A DNA stretch of 64,000 nt, taken from an uncultured Saprospiraceae bacterium. GTDB lineage: Bacteria; Bacteroidota; Bacteroidia; Chitinophagales; Saprospiraceae. Positions within the stretch are counted from its first letter, which is position 1, and the number at the start of each line of letters is the position of its first letter. This document shows positions 18,164 to 27,000 of this stretch, piece after piece. The translations under genes and the position numbers were made by a program. The stretch lies in the NCBI GenBank assembly GCA_937872385.1, contig CALMSO010000056.1, positions 62,001-126,000 on the forward strand, written 5' to 3'. Under the pieces are notes generated by a model. The model made no database searches, was not told the origin of the DNA, and worked only from the letters and a program-made list of their open reading frames with translations.

Positions 18164-18991
18164 ATGAGTGATATCTATATTCATATTGGTCTTTATAAGA
18201 CAGGCACCTCAAACCTTCAAAATAATTTGTTTGTCAATATCCCTAATATACATTACACCAGGCTTACAGGGAGCCTTTTAATGCACATAAAGAAACCAAT
18301 AATCTTTGATAAGCTTTTAATAAGCAATGAAAGTTTTACTGGATTCCCTTGGTCAGAAGGTAGTATGTACTGGAATAAGCAATATGAAATTGCCATTCGG
18401 AATATTTCAATACTGTTTCCTACTGCAAAAATAATTATAGGCTTTAGAGATCATACCTCTATGATTCTATCCTTGTATAAGCAATATTTACAGCTTGGTG
18501 GGACAAAAAATTTAGATAACTTTTTTAACTTTAGCAATAAAGGTATTTTACTAATAGAAGATTTGTTTTATGAGGACAGAGTTACTTTTTTACAAAAACA
18601 TTTTGCGCCTGAAAATATTTTTATTTATACTCAGAACGATTTACAAAGCAATTTTTATCAATCAATCACTTGTCTTGAAAAATTTATGAATGTATCTTTA
18701 TTAGAATATTATTCTAAAGATAAAAGCAATACAAATGTGGGTGTTAATAAAATACCTGCAAGAATATTAAGGCAATTGAATATCATAAATAAATTTTTAG
18801 TACATTTTTATCTCCCAAGTCTAAATAATCGCTTTTTCAAATCATTGGGTATTACGCCAAGGCAGCTCTGTCAAGGGGTATTGAGTAATTTTTTTAAAGA
18901 AAAACTTGATTTTACGGAAGATAAAAAAAAGCAAATAAAAGAACTCTACCTCACAGATTGGCAGTTTGTACAAAAAGAAAAATCAACATAG
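18164..18991 (+). CDS. sulfotransferase-like protein
   Basis: A 275-residue protein beginning with the PAPS-binding P-loop-like motif HIGLYKTGTSNLQ (residues 7-19, Lys12) and later a 3'-phosphate-binding-like segment IIIGFRDHTSMILSLYKQYL with Arg and Ser in the expected order. These mark the sulfotransferase superfamily, which transfers sulfate from PAPS to hydroxyl or amino groups. The C-terminal part is divergent. With PAPS synthesis genes at 445-3299, it likely sulfates the polysaccharide or its lipid-linked precursor in the cytosol. The gene is strongly AT-rich, suggesting recent transfer. A gap of 137 nt precedes it. Confidence 0.7.
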   Translation: MSDIYIHIGLYKTGTSNLQNNLFVNIPNIHYTRLTGSLLMHIKKPIIFDKLLISNESFTGFPWSEGSMYWNKQYEIAIRNISILFPTAKIIIGFRDHTSMILSLYKQYLQLGGTKNLDNFFNFSNKGILLIEDLFYEDRVTFLQKHFAPENIFIYTQNDLQSNFYQSITCLEKFMNVSLLEYYSKDKSNTNVGVNKIPARILRQLNIINKFLVHFYLPSLNNRFFKSLGITPRQLCQGVLSNFFKEKLDFTEDKKKQIKELYLTDWQFVQKEKST

Positions 18992-19005
18992 CCCGAACTT
19001 AAGTC

Positions 19006-20298
19006 TTGGAACAGAAATTAGAATATTATTTTAATCGCCTTTTTCCGCTTAACAGAAGCTTGACCGGCGACGCGAATCGGCAAACGCTAAATATCCTTTC
19101 GGAATTAGTTGATCTAAAGATTCATGAAGTTCCTTCCGGTACGGAATGCTATGATTGGGTCATCCCACCAGAATGGAATGCAATGGAAGCCTGGATAAAA
19201 GATGAGGATGGCAATGAAGTAGTTAATTTTCGCAATCATAATCTTCATCTCATGGGGTATTCTACTCCTGTGGATGCCTGGTTGGATTTCGAACAGCTTA
19301 AAACAAGAATTCACACGCTACCAGATCATCCCGACTGGATACCCTATATCGCATCTTATTATCATCGAGATTGGGGATTTTGCATGACTCATATACAGTT
19401 CTTGGAGCTAAATACTCAGAAGAAATATCACGTTTATATTGATGCTACCCTTGATGAGCGAGGTAGTATGACGTATGCCGATGTCGTTTTACCCGGTCGG
19501 CTCGATAAGGAAATCTTATTCACTACCTATATTTGCCATCCTTCTATGGCGAATAATGAGTTGTCAGGCCCATTGGTGCAGTCCATGCTTTACAGGAAAA
19601 TAAAAGCAATTCCGGATAGAAAATTTACGTATCGGTTTGTCTTCGCCCCGGAAACAATTGGCACAATATATTATCTGTCTCAGTATGGGAATTATTTTAA
19701 AGAAAAATTGGCTGCGGGTTTGGTCTTGACTTGCATTGGCGACGACGGAAAATTTCACTACAAGTGCACCAGAAATGGTCATACACTGACCGATCGGGCA
19801 ATGACTACCTTACTGGAAAATGAAGAACTTTCTTACAATATCCTGCCATTTGTGCCCATGGGTTCTGATGAGCGGCAGTATAACTCTCCGGGGTTTCAGT
19901 TGCCGGTGGGCACATTTATGAGAACGCCCTTTGGCAGGTACCTGGAATATCATACCTCTGCCGATAATAAAGCATTCATCTCCTTCGAGGCAATGGCGGA
20001 GAGCGTAGAAGTGCTTTTTTCGTGGGTGCAATTAATAGAAAGGAATGAATATTATCGAAACACTTTACCTTATGGAGAGCCTATGTTGGGTAAAAGAGGA
20101 CTTTATCCGACCAAGGTATCGAATGCAGAACGATCCGCTCAGCTTAAAGCGATGATGTGGATGTTGAACCTTGCAGATGGGGAAAATGATTTGATTGAAA
20201 TTTTGAAGAGAGGAAATATCAATACAAAGGTTGCACTTGAAATGATAACTCAATTACTATCCAAAAAAATTCTGACAATCCATGAAAAAAAAGTGTAA
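19006..20298 (+). CDS. DUF4910 aminopeptidase-like protein
   Basis: A 430-residue protein of the DUF4910 (DUF2172-containing) family. The N-terminus LFPLNRSLTGDANRQTLNIL and the segments CHPSMANNELSGP, FVFAPETIGTIYYLS, TCIGDDG and GSDERQYNSPG are the conserved metal-site and core motifs of this M28-peptidase-like family. Members are recurrent in nonulosonate and O-antigen loci; their reaction is not established, although deacylation or peptidase-like hydrolysis is plausible. It starts with TTG at 19006, 14 nt after the sulfotransferase stop; no nearby ATG retains the conserved N-terminus. It overlaps the next gene by 17 nt. Confidence 0.82.
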   Translation: MEQKLEYYFNRLFPLNRSLTGDANRQTLNILSELVDLKIHEVPSGTECYDWVIPPEWNAMEAWIKDEDGNEVVNFRNHNLHLMGYSTPVDAWLDFEQLKTRIHTLPDHPDWIPYIASYYHRDWGFCMTHIQFLELNTQKKYHVYIDATLDERGSMTYADVVLPGRLDKEILFTTYICHPSMANNELSGPLVQSMLYRKIKAIPDRKFTYRFVFAPETIGTIYYLSQYGNYFKEKLAAGLVLTCIGDDGKFHYKCTRNGHTLTDRAMTTLLENEELSYNILPFVPMGSDERQYNSPGFQLPVGTFMRTPFGRYLEYHTSADNKAFISFEAMAESVEVLFSWVQLIERNEYYRNTLPYGEPMLGKRGLYPTKVSNAERSAQLKAMMWMLNLADGENDLIEILKRGNINTKVALEMITQLLSKKILTIHEKKV

Positions 20299-21889
20299 GC
20301 TTCGTAAACTCCATTGGGTGAAATTGTACATCTACCCAGTTCTTGCACAATTGGCTTATCATTTAGGAGTTCCCTTCATTAATTTAGGACATTCGTTTTT
20401 GGATAAATATACTTTAATTGCTCAAAGTAAAATCATTGGAAGAACGTTAAAAAAAGTAAGTTATAAAAAAAGTAAAGAGGTTTACTTTCTTACGATGCTA
20501 GGGGGACACGTTCACAACCTATCAGTTGAAATGGTCTTAGCTTGGGGGTTGAAGGATAAAGGATATAAACCTGTTTTTATTATAGATGATGCGACTTATC
20601 CTATTGCAGAAGATAAGTTCTACGGATTGGAAAGTAGCTGGAATCGTTCCAGTTGCCATAACTACATTTTTGGTAAAAAAATGATATTAAACGCAGGTTT
20701 TGAGCTAAAAACTGTTTCAGAAATTATTGACATTGATAAAGCGTATGATTTAGCAGAATATGAAGATTTAATTTTTGCTACGCTTTGTAAACATTATAAA
20801 TCGGGGGTAATTGATGAAAGTTTCGCTGATCTTGCTGTAAAAACAAAAATGGTTGAAACAGCAGTTAATTACTCTATTCAGATTGGTGAATATCTTGTTC
20901 AGCAAAGGCCCGCGTTTGTTGTGATGAGCCATGGTATATACTCGACGTGGGGACCACAATACAATATACTCAGGGGAAATGGAATTGATGTATTGATTTA
21001 TTCAAAGGGTAAAGAAAAAGGAACCCAAAGATTTAACTGGAATCAAACTACTTGGAACATAGATAGATTGTGGGCAGAGTACTCAACTAAAGACCTGACA
21101 ACAGAAGAAGAAAATAAGATAAATAGTTATATAGAAGACAGGATAGAACAAAAAAACGAGAATATAAAATTTAATCTGGGTGGTTTGGAAGAAAAAGAGA
21201 ATTTGTCAAGAAAACTGGGCATAGACCTTTCTAAAAAAATCTATATCATATTTACTAATAACCTTTGGGATGCCGCCAGCGTCAACAAAGACATTGCTTT
21301 TAGTAGCCAAGTGGAGTGGGTGTTTGAGACGATTGAGTGGTTTCGACGGTATCCTGAAAAGCAATTGATAATAAGAATCCATCCTGCCGAATATATAAGA
21401 GGAACCAATGTGCCTTTTAAAAGCATCATAACAGAAAAATTCAGAGACAATTTGCCATCCAACGTGAAAATAATTGACCCTGCTTTTGAAGTCAATAGTT
21501 GGAGTCTGATAGATTTAGCCGATGTAGGGCTGGTGTACACTACCACTGTTGGTTTTGAACTACCGCTTCGCGGTAAACCTTCGTTGGTTTTGGGCAATAC
21601 CCATTATAGAGGTAAAGGTTTTACGATAGATATTGAGTCAAAAGAAGCATATTTTCAGCTTTTATCGGAGGGCTCAATGATGCTTGATGTTAATCAGGCA
21701 GAAAGATTAGCAAAGAAGTATTGTTTTTTACTGTTTAAAAAATACCCAGTTCCTTTTCAAGTGTTTAATGAACGGAAATGGACTGATGTAAATTCTTTTA
21801 GTTTCAACTCTGGTAAAGATTTGAACAACAAAGACTATTTTGAGGAATTGATACGTAGAATTGTGTCAAAAACAAGTATAGAAGTTTAA
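20282..21889 (+). CDS. capsule biosynthesis-type glycosyltransferase
   Basis: A 535-residue protein with a GT-B-like layout. The C-terminal segment (DVGLVYTTTVGFELPLRGKP followed by LVLGNTHYRGKGFT) is the conserved nucleotide-sugar region of Capsule_synth (KpsC/KpsS/LipB-like) and related capsule transferases. An upstream IRIHPAEY motif fits as well. The N-terminus is basic with no clear signal peptide. It may transfer a charged sugar such as the nonulosonate from the preceding module, but acceptor and donor are not predictable. It overlaps the DUF4910 gene by 17 nt and lies in the AT-rich stretch. Confidence 0.65.
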   Translation: MKKKCKLRKLHWVKLYIYPVLAQLAYHLGVPFINLGHSFLDKYTLIAQSKIIGRTLKKVSYKKSKEVYFLTMLGGHVHNLSVEMVLAWGLKDKGYKPVFIIDDATYPIAEDKFYGLESSWNRSSCHNYIFGKKMILNAGFELKTVSEIIDIDKAYDLAEYEDLIFATLCKHYKSGVIDESFADLAVKTKMVETAVNYSIQIGEYLVQQRPAFVVMSHGIYSTWGPQYNILRGNGIDVLIYSKGKEKGTQRFNWNQTTWNIDRLWAEYSTKDLTTEEENKINSYIEDRIEQKNENIKFNLGGLEEKENLSRKLGIDLSKKIYIIFTNNLWDAASVNKDIAFSSQVEWVFETIEWFRRYPEKQLIIRIHPAEYIRGTNVPFKSIITEKFRDNLPSNVKIIDPAFEVNSWSLIDLADVGLVYTTTVGFELPLRGKPSLVLGNTHYRGKGFTIDIESKEAYFQLLSEGSMMLDVNQAERLAKKYCFLLFKKYPVPFQVFNERKWTDVNSFSFNSGKDLNNKDYFEELIRRIVSKTSIEV

Positions 21890-21900
21890 TCTTTCATATC

Positions 21901-23184
21901 ATGAAAAGAATAGTAGTCAGTTGTGCCCCAGCAGGTACAGGGAGGGGTAGTAATTTAGGAATGAATACCGTTGATTATGCTATGCATAACATCGTACAAC
22001 AGTCAGGCTTATCCGATAAAGTTGAATTATATCGCCCCTGGCCTTCATATGTTCCTGACAAGAATGGGAATTTTCCAGAATATTTTCCACGAGATATTTT
22101 TCCCATGAAGTTTAATTATTCATATGCACAAGTGGGGGGGGAGAATAAAAAAGACGCTTTAATATATTGGGGAGATTTCCAACATGGTAAAGATTATCAC
22201 CTTCAATCGTCTAAGCGCCTTGGGTCAATACTCAGTATGCAAGGCATTAAAGAAACAGCAGAAAATTGTTTAGATTTAACTAGAAAATATTTTTTACTCC
22301 AAGATAACTTTGAGGAAAAATCACTTCCCTTCAAAATTGGGATATATGGCGGGACACTATTCCAAAATAACATTAAAGATTATCTCCAGAAGAGCTATAT
22401 TGAAAATTTAAAGTGGTTATATAATAGTGCTGCATTCGTTAAAGTAAGAGATGTTTATTCTGCAAATATGGTTAACTATCTAAGAGATAATTATGAAAAT
22501 AACTATTTAGGGGTGGATGCGGCATTGTTAAATAAAAAAGAGGAATTACTAGCATTACCAAAATTGTCACCACAAGAATTTGAATCTTATCAGGGGGCAA
22601 TAGGTATATATTTTGGCAGGAGTACGAAAAGTTTTCCGACCCAATCCACTGTACGGTTTATTAATGAACTTTCTATGAAAATGAACACAAACATTGTAAA
22701 TATTCCATGGGGGTATTTCAGTAGTGGGTTATTTTCTTTTTCTATGGGCAGGTTTAGCGAGTTTTTAATAAGGAATTATACAACTTTTAAAAATGTAGAG
22801 TTTACCCCCGGAGATATTCTTGAAGGAATGAGCCAGCTTCAATTAATTATTACAGATACTTATCACGTAGTGATTAATGCTATTGTGCTGGGTATCCCCG
22901 CAATTTGTATATATGAACCAAGTCCACTTGATTTAAGAAACGCCAATATGGGCTATGCCCAAAGTTGGAGAGACAAAAGAGTATTATTTTATTTGGCTAA
23001 TAATCTTAGCGATTATCTTGTGGCTTCAACTTCCATTACCGATAAAAAATATAGAGCTTTAAAAGTTAACCATATATTGTCGATACTTCAAGAACAAAAC
23101 CATAATATTGCAGCATATCAAAATTTATTAAAAACTGCTCAATTGCATAGAGAAAAGATAGGTTCTTTTTTAAATAGCATATAG
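21901..23184 (+). CDS. polysaccharide pyruvyl transferase family protein
   Basis: A 427-residue protein. The N-terminal G-rich segment (CAPAGTGRGSNLGMNTVDYA), the central VKVRDVYSANMVNYL with GVDAALL, and the C-terminal LIITDTYHVVINAIVLGIPA match the polysaccharide pyruvyl transferase family (CsaB/WcaK type). These enzymes attach ketal-linked pyruvate to sugars using phosphoenolpyruvate, adding negative charge. The usual histidine in RxH near the C-terminus appears here as TYH. It starts 12 nt after the previous gene and is followed after 16 nt by an acyltransferase, so all are likely co-transcribed. Confidence 0.7.
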   Translation: MKRIVVSCAPAGTGRGSNLGMNTVDYAMHNIVQQSGLSDKVELYRPWPSYVPDKNGNFPEYFPRDIFPMKFNYSYAQVGGENKKDALIYWGDFQHGKDYHLQSSKRLGSILSMQGIKETAENCLDLTRKYFLLQDNFEEKSLPFKIGIYGGTLFQNNIKDYLQKSYIENLKWLYNSAAFVKVRDVYSANMVNYLRDNYENNYLGVDAALLNKKEELLALPKLSPQEFESYQGAIGIYFGRSTKSFPTQSTVRFINELSMKMNTNIVNIPWGYFSSGLFSFSMGRFSEFLIRNYTTFKNVEFTPGDILEGMSQLQLIITDTYHVVINAIVLGIPAICIYEPSPLDLRNANMGYAQSWRDKRVLFYLANNLSDYLVASTSITDKKYRALKVNHILSILQEQNHNIAAYQNLLKTAQLHREKIGSFLNSI

Positions 23185-23199
23185 TAAAATATATTATAA

Positions 23200-23766
23200 A
23201 TGCGGAAAATAGCTCGAAACGTATATGTAAGCATATTAAAAACATCCTCTGCCTTATACGACTACATCTTCCGCGAATGGATTATGTATATACCTTCCCA
23301 CAGGATACGACTATTCTTTATAAAAAGAAAACTTGCTGCACTTGGAAAACATACCTATTTCTTAATGGGCGTAGAGATTCGAGTGGGTAAAAATATCTTT
23401 ATAGGTTCGCATTGTGCCATCAATAAGAAGGTCCTTTTGGATGGTCGAGGAGGTAAACTAACTATTGGGAACAATGTGGATATCGGTCAGGAAACGAACA
23501 TCTGGACATTGGAGCATGATGTGCATGATGATTATCACAGGGCTGTCGGAGGCGAAGTGGTTATTGAAGATTATGTTTGGATTGCCTCTAGGGTTACCAT
23601 TCTGCCGGGGGTAAGGATTGGAAAGGGCGCTGTGATTGCAACCAATAGCGTAGTTACCAAAAACGTGCCGCCTATGGCGATTGTGGCGGGTGTTCCGGCT
23701 CGACAAATCGGTGTAAGGAAGAGTAAGCTGCTTTATAATTTAAAGTATAAACCATTGTTTAGATAA
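23200..23766 (+). CDS. hexapeptide-repeat acyltransferase
   Basis: A 188-residue left-handed beta-helix acyltransferase. Hexapeptide-type repeats run from residue 57 to 175 (RVGKNIFIGSHCAINKKVLL, LTIGNNVDIGQETNI, VVIEDYVWIASRVTILPGVR, IGKGAVIATNSVVT), with a catalytic His in LEHDVHDD and the terminal VAGVPARQIG that typifies O-acetyltransferases of the WcaF/WbbJ/maltose acetyltransferase group. It probably O-acetylates a sugar of the repeat unit from acetyl-CoA. It is trimeric in known relatives. It lies 6 nt before the following transferase gene. Confidence 0.88.
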   Translation: MRKIARNVYVSILKTSSALYDYIFREWIMYIPSHRIRLFFIKRKLAALGKHTYFLMGVEIRVGKNIFIGSHCAINKKVLLDGRGGKLTIGNNVDIGQETNIWTLEHDVHDDYHRAVGGEVVIEDYVWIASRVTILPGVRIGKGAVIATNSVVTKNVPPMAIVAGVPARQIGVRKSKLLYNLKYKPLFR

Positions 23767-23771
23767 CTTCC

Positions 23772-24818
23772 ATGCGCATACTAATTGTATCCGATACCAA
23801 TCTTATTAACCCCTTCACCAAAGAGCTACAAGGTCTTATCAGTGGATTCGGCGAGGTGAGAGTTGATAAAGAACAGTTTTGGCAAAAAAGTAATACGTAT
23901 GATGTTTTACTTTTTCAATGGCCGGAAGAATTATTTCACAACTGGAATGAGCCATCTACGGAGGAATTGAACCATCTAAAAGCGGTATTGAACTGGTGGA
24001 GACCCAGAGCTAAGTTGGTTATTATTCGGCACAATTACCATCCACATTACAGGGATAGTGCCAACTATGCTCAATTGTACGATATAGTCTATGCTCATAT
24101 GGATGGCGTTATACACATGGGAAACCATAGCAAAGATGAATATCAAAGTCGCTATCAGGCAATAGCTCTAAGCCAGAAGCATGCGGTTATTCCACATCTA
24201 TTATTCACTTCTTTTCCAGATCAAACCAATCAAATAGAGGCTAGAAAAAAATTGGGCATTCCGACCACTTCTTTCATTGTACTAATTTTTGGCGCATTGC
24301 GTCACAAGGAAGAGATTCATTTTGCCTTTAAAAATTTCCGAAGGCTGCGCATTAAAAACAAATACCTTTTAATTGCAAAAATGCCATTGAAAAAATACCG
24401 AGGTGCTCGATATATTCATCCGATTATAAAAATGGCTTATGTACTCATACCGCGCACAAAGCTATTTTTTAACTTCCAGCCGGACGATAGGGTGCAATAT
24501 TTTTTTCACGCGGCAGATGTGGTGCTCATTCCTCGAAGAGCGCCGCTGAATTCAGGCAATGTGCCTTTAGGATTTGCTTTTGGAAAGGTTGTAATTGGCC
24601 CTAAAAAAGGGAATGTAGGCGAAATATTAGAAGAAACAGGGAATCCGACCTTTGATTTTGATGACAACGAAAGCGTAAAACGAGCAGTGGAAATTGGAAA
24701 AACCTTAGTTGAAAATAATAAAGGAGAGGATAATTTAGTTTTTGCCACAAATTACTGGGGACATCAAAATATAAGTTTAAAATTTCAAGACTTTCTAAAA
24801 GAGATAGTAGGGTCATGA
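23772..24818 (+). CDS. glycosyltransferase, GT-B fold, divergent GT4
   Basis: A 348-residue cytosolic glycosyltransferase candidate. The N-terminal Rossmann region begins MRILIVSDTNL. The C-terminal half contains FIVLIFGALRHKEE and a nucleotide-sugar region (AADVVLIPRRAPLNSGNVPL followed by GFAFGKVVIGPKKGNVGEIL), resembling GT4 enzymes with loss of the usual EPxGxxxxE spacing. It overlaps the next gene by 4 nt. The sugar transferred cannot be deduced. It belongs to the AT-rich transferase cluster. Confidence 0.68.
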   Translation: MRILIVSDTNLINPFTKELQGLISGFGEVRVDKEQFWQKSNTYDVLLFQWPEELFHNWNEPSTEELNHLKAVLNWWRPRAKLVIIRHNYHPHYRDSANYAQLYDIVYAHMDGVIHMGNHSKDEYQSRYQAIALSQKHAVIPHLLFTSFPDQTNQIEARKKLGIPTTSFIVLIFGALRHKEEIHFAFKNFRRLRIKNKYLLIAKMPLKKYRGARYIHPIIKMAYVLIPRTKLFFNFQPDDRVQYFFHAADVVLIPRRAPLNSGNVPLGFAFGKVVIGPKKGNVGEILEETGNPTFDFDDNESVKRAVEIGKTLVENNKGEDNLVFATNYWGHQNISLKFQDFLKEIVGS

Positions 24819-25789
24819 TTATTTCGATTATAATACCTTGCTACAATGTAGAGGCGTACATAGAGGAGTGTTTAGACTCGGTACGTGCCCAAACCTACCC
24901 TCACCTCGAAGTCATCTGCGTGGATAATAACTCTACGGATGATACGTATCAAACGATTGAATCTTACAAGAAAAAGCATGTTGATTTCCCCATTACGCTG
25001 CTAAAAGAGCCAAAACCGGGCGCTTCGGCAGCGCGAAATGCCGGACTGCGAATCGCAACTGGCGAGTGGATTCAATTTCTGGATGCGGATGATCTGTTGG
25101 AACTTGAAAAGATTGAACATCAGAAAGGCTTAATAGATGAAAATAGAAAGGCTGTTCTTGTTATAGGAGCATATTGCAAAAAATACTTGGATCAAAAGCA
25201 TAAATTGGTATATCCTGAAATAGATGATCCCTACAAGTCAATCTTTGGTACAAAGATGGGGATAACTAGCTCTAATCTTTGGAGTAAGGCTCAGCTATTA
25301 GAAATAAAGGGATGGCATGAAGGCATAGGAAGCAGCCAAGAATATGAACTGATGTTCCGTTTGATTCAAATTAATAGTTGTGTTATTTTAGACAATACGC
25401 CATTGACTATTGTGAGAGAAAGAGAAAAAGGTCAAATAACAAAGTCTGATCCTGATAAAGTATGGACTCAGTATTTGCAGTTGAGAGTAGGTATTATGTC
25501 ATATTTGCGCTCAGCGAAACCATCATATTGGGATGAAGAAAGTCAATGGTATTACCAGAAACTTGCATTGCAAATTTCGACATACGCCAAATATAATCTC
25601 TCTAATTCAAACCAATATCATGAACGATATATTCCTAGAGGAAATAAATTGCAGCCTTCGAAGGAAAGGTCACCTTTCTTTATATTTATATACAATTTAT
25701 TGGGATACAGAACGGCTAATTTATTAAGACACATAAAGTATAAAGCATCACTAAATGCATTTAAGTTTATTCAGCAAAAGCTCAAGTAG
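24815..25789 (+). CDS. glycosyltransferase family 2
   Basis: A 324-residue GT-A enzyme. The N-terminal signature IISIIIPCYNVEAYIEECL, DNNSTDDTY, the GASAARNAGL motif and the metal-binding FLDADDLL (near residue 92) are canonical for GT2. It lacks membrane helices, so it acts at the cytosolic membrane face on a lipid-linked acceptor. Its ATG overlaps the previous gene's stop (ATGA) and is followed after 6 nt by a GT4 gene. Donor unknown. Confidence 0.9.
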   Translation: MIISIIIPCYNVEAYIEECLDSVRAQTYPHLEVICVDNNSTDDTYQTIESYKKKHVDFPITLLKEPKPGASAARNAGLRIATGEWIQFLDADDLLELEKIEHQKGLIDENRKAVLVIGAYCKKYLDQKHKLVYPEIDDPYKSIFGTKMGITSSNLWSKAQLLEIKGWHEGIGSSQEYELMFRLIQINSCVILDNTPLTIVREREKGQITKSDPDKVWTQYLQLRVGIMSYLRSAKPSYWDEESQWYYQKLALQISTYAKYNLSNSNQYHERYIPRGNKLQPSKERSPFFIFIYNLLGYRTANLLRHIKYKASLNAFKFIQQKLK

Positions 25790-25795
25790 ATAGCG

Positions 25796-26989
25796 ATGAG
25801 AATACTTTATTACTCTCCGCATCCCCAGATAACGTTTGATGACCAATCTGGTGCCGGTACACATATCCGGGAAATGATCAAAGCTTTTGAGCAAGCTGGA
25901 CACGAAGTATATCCATTAATAATGGGAAATAGGGTTACCCCCCCTAATTCTAAAGGGAATGAAGAAGTCAAAATAGCTGGATTTAAAGGTATTGGTAAAA
26001 AAATCCTCCCCCGTAGTATTTGGGAAACGATTAAAGATATCAATCTTATTAGAACTGACCAATCGTTTGAAGATAAAATTGTTCAAGCTATTGATGAATT
26101 TAAACCTGATTTCATATACGAAAGAGCCAATTTTTTACAAATCTCCGGTGTAAAAAAAGCCAGAGAGAGAAATGTTCCACATGTTCTTGAAATGAATGGA
26201 CCTTACCTGGTAGAGGAACCAATAAGAAGAAATTATAAATTGTTACTTCAAAGAGCAGCCTGGAAGCGTGAGAATGCTCAATTAAACTGGTCAACAAAAA
26301 TTGCGGTCGTCTCGCAAGGATTAATAGAATATTTTCAAGCGAGGCATAAAGGTCTTCCAGCAGAGAAGTTTCTTTTTACGCCTAACGGAATAAATCCGGA
26401 AGACATTAAAGTGGATTCAACTAAAGTTGAGCAACTAAAGTTGAAATATTCTTTACAGGATAAATTTGTTATTGGTTTTACAGGCTCTTTTGCTCATTAT
26501 CAACGAGTTGATATTTTAGTACAAGCATTTGCAGAATTGAAGCAGGAGTATCCAAACATTAAGCTACTATTGGTCGGCTCAGGAGCTAGTATGGATACCA
26601 TCCAAGCATTGGTCAAAAGATTAGCTATTCAGGATGATGTTGTATTTACTGGTAAAGTACCGCATGAAGATATTTATAATTATGTAGAAATCATGAATGT
26701 TGCAGTATTACCTGACAATATGTGGTATGGTTCTCCGACAAAAATCTTTGAATATGGGGCACTAGGAAAGACAATCATTGCACCTGATAATACTACGATG
26801 CGAGGAATTATCCAACATGGAAAGGAAGGGTGGTTAACTTCTCCGAGTGTTGATTCTATGGTCGCTGCATTAAAATTCTTGATCAATGATGAAAAACGGA
26901 GGATGGCAATGGGGAACATTTTTCAACAAAAGATATTAAAGGAATATAATTGGATGAAAAATGTTGAGAAGATTGTTAAATCTATTTAA
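25796..26989 (+). CDS. glycosyltransferase family 4
   Basis: A 397-residue GT-B enzyme. The N-terminal SGAGTHIREMIKAFEQAGHE motif, central FTPNGINPEDI, FVIGFTGSFAHYQRVDILV and C-terminal PDNMWYGSPTKIFEYGALGK form a GT4 pattern, with the E of the catalytic EX7E region in IFEYGALGK. It is cytosolic. This is the last gene of the AT-rich stretch; asnB starts 11 nt later with a clearly higher GC content. Confidence 0.88.
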   Translation: MRILYYSPHPQITFDDQSGAGTHIREMIKAFEQAGHEVYPLIMGNRVTPPNSKGNEEVKIAGFKGIGKKILPRSIWETIKDINLIRTDQSFEDKIVQAIDEFKPDFIYERANFLQISGVKKARERNVPHVLEMNGPYLVEEPIRRNYKLLLQRAAWKRENAQLNWSTKIAVVSQGLIEYFQARHKGLPAEKFLFTPNGINPEDIKVDSTKVEQLKLKYSLQDKFVIGFTGSFAHYQRVDILVQAFAELKQEYPNIKLLLVGSGASMDTIQALVKRLAIQDDVVFTGKVPHEDIYNYVEIMNVAVLPDNMWYGSPTKIFEYGALGKTIIAPDNTTMRGIIQHGKEGWLTSPSVDSMVAALKFLINDEKRRMAMGNIFQQKILKEYNWMKNVEKIVKSI

Positions 26990-27000
26990 GTTTTTGGCTT

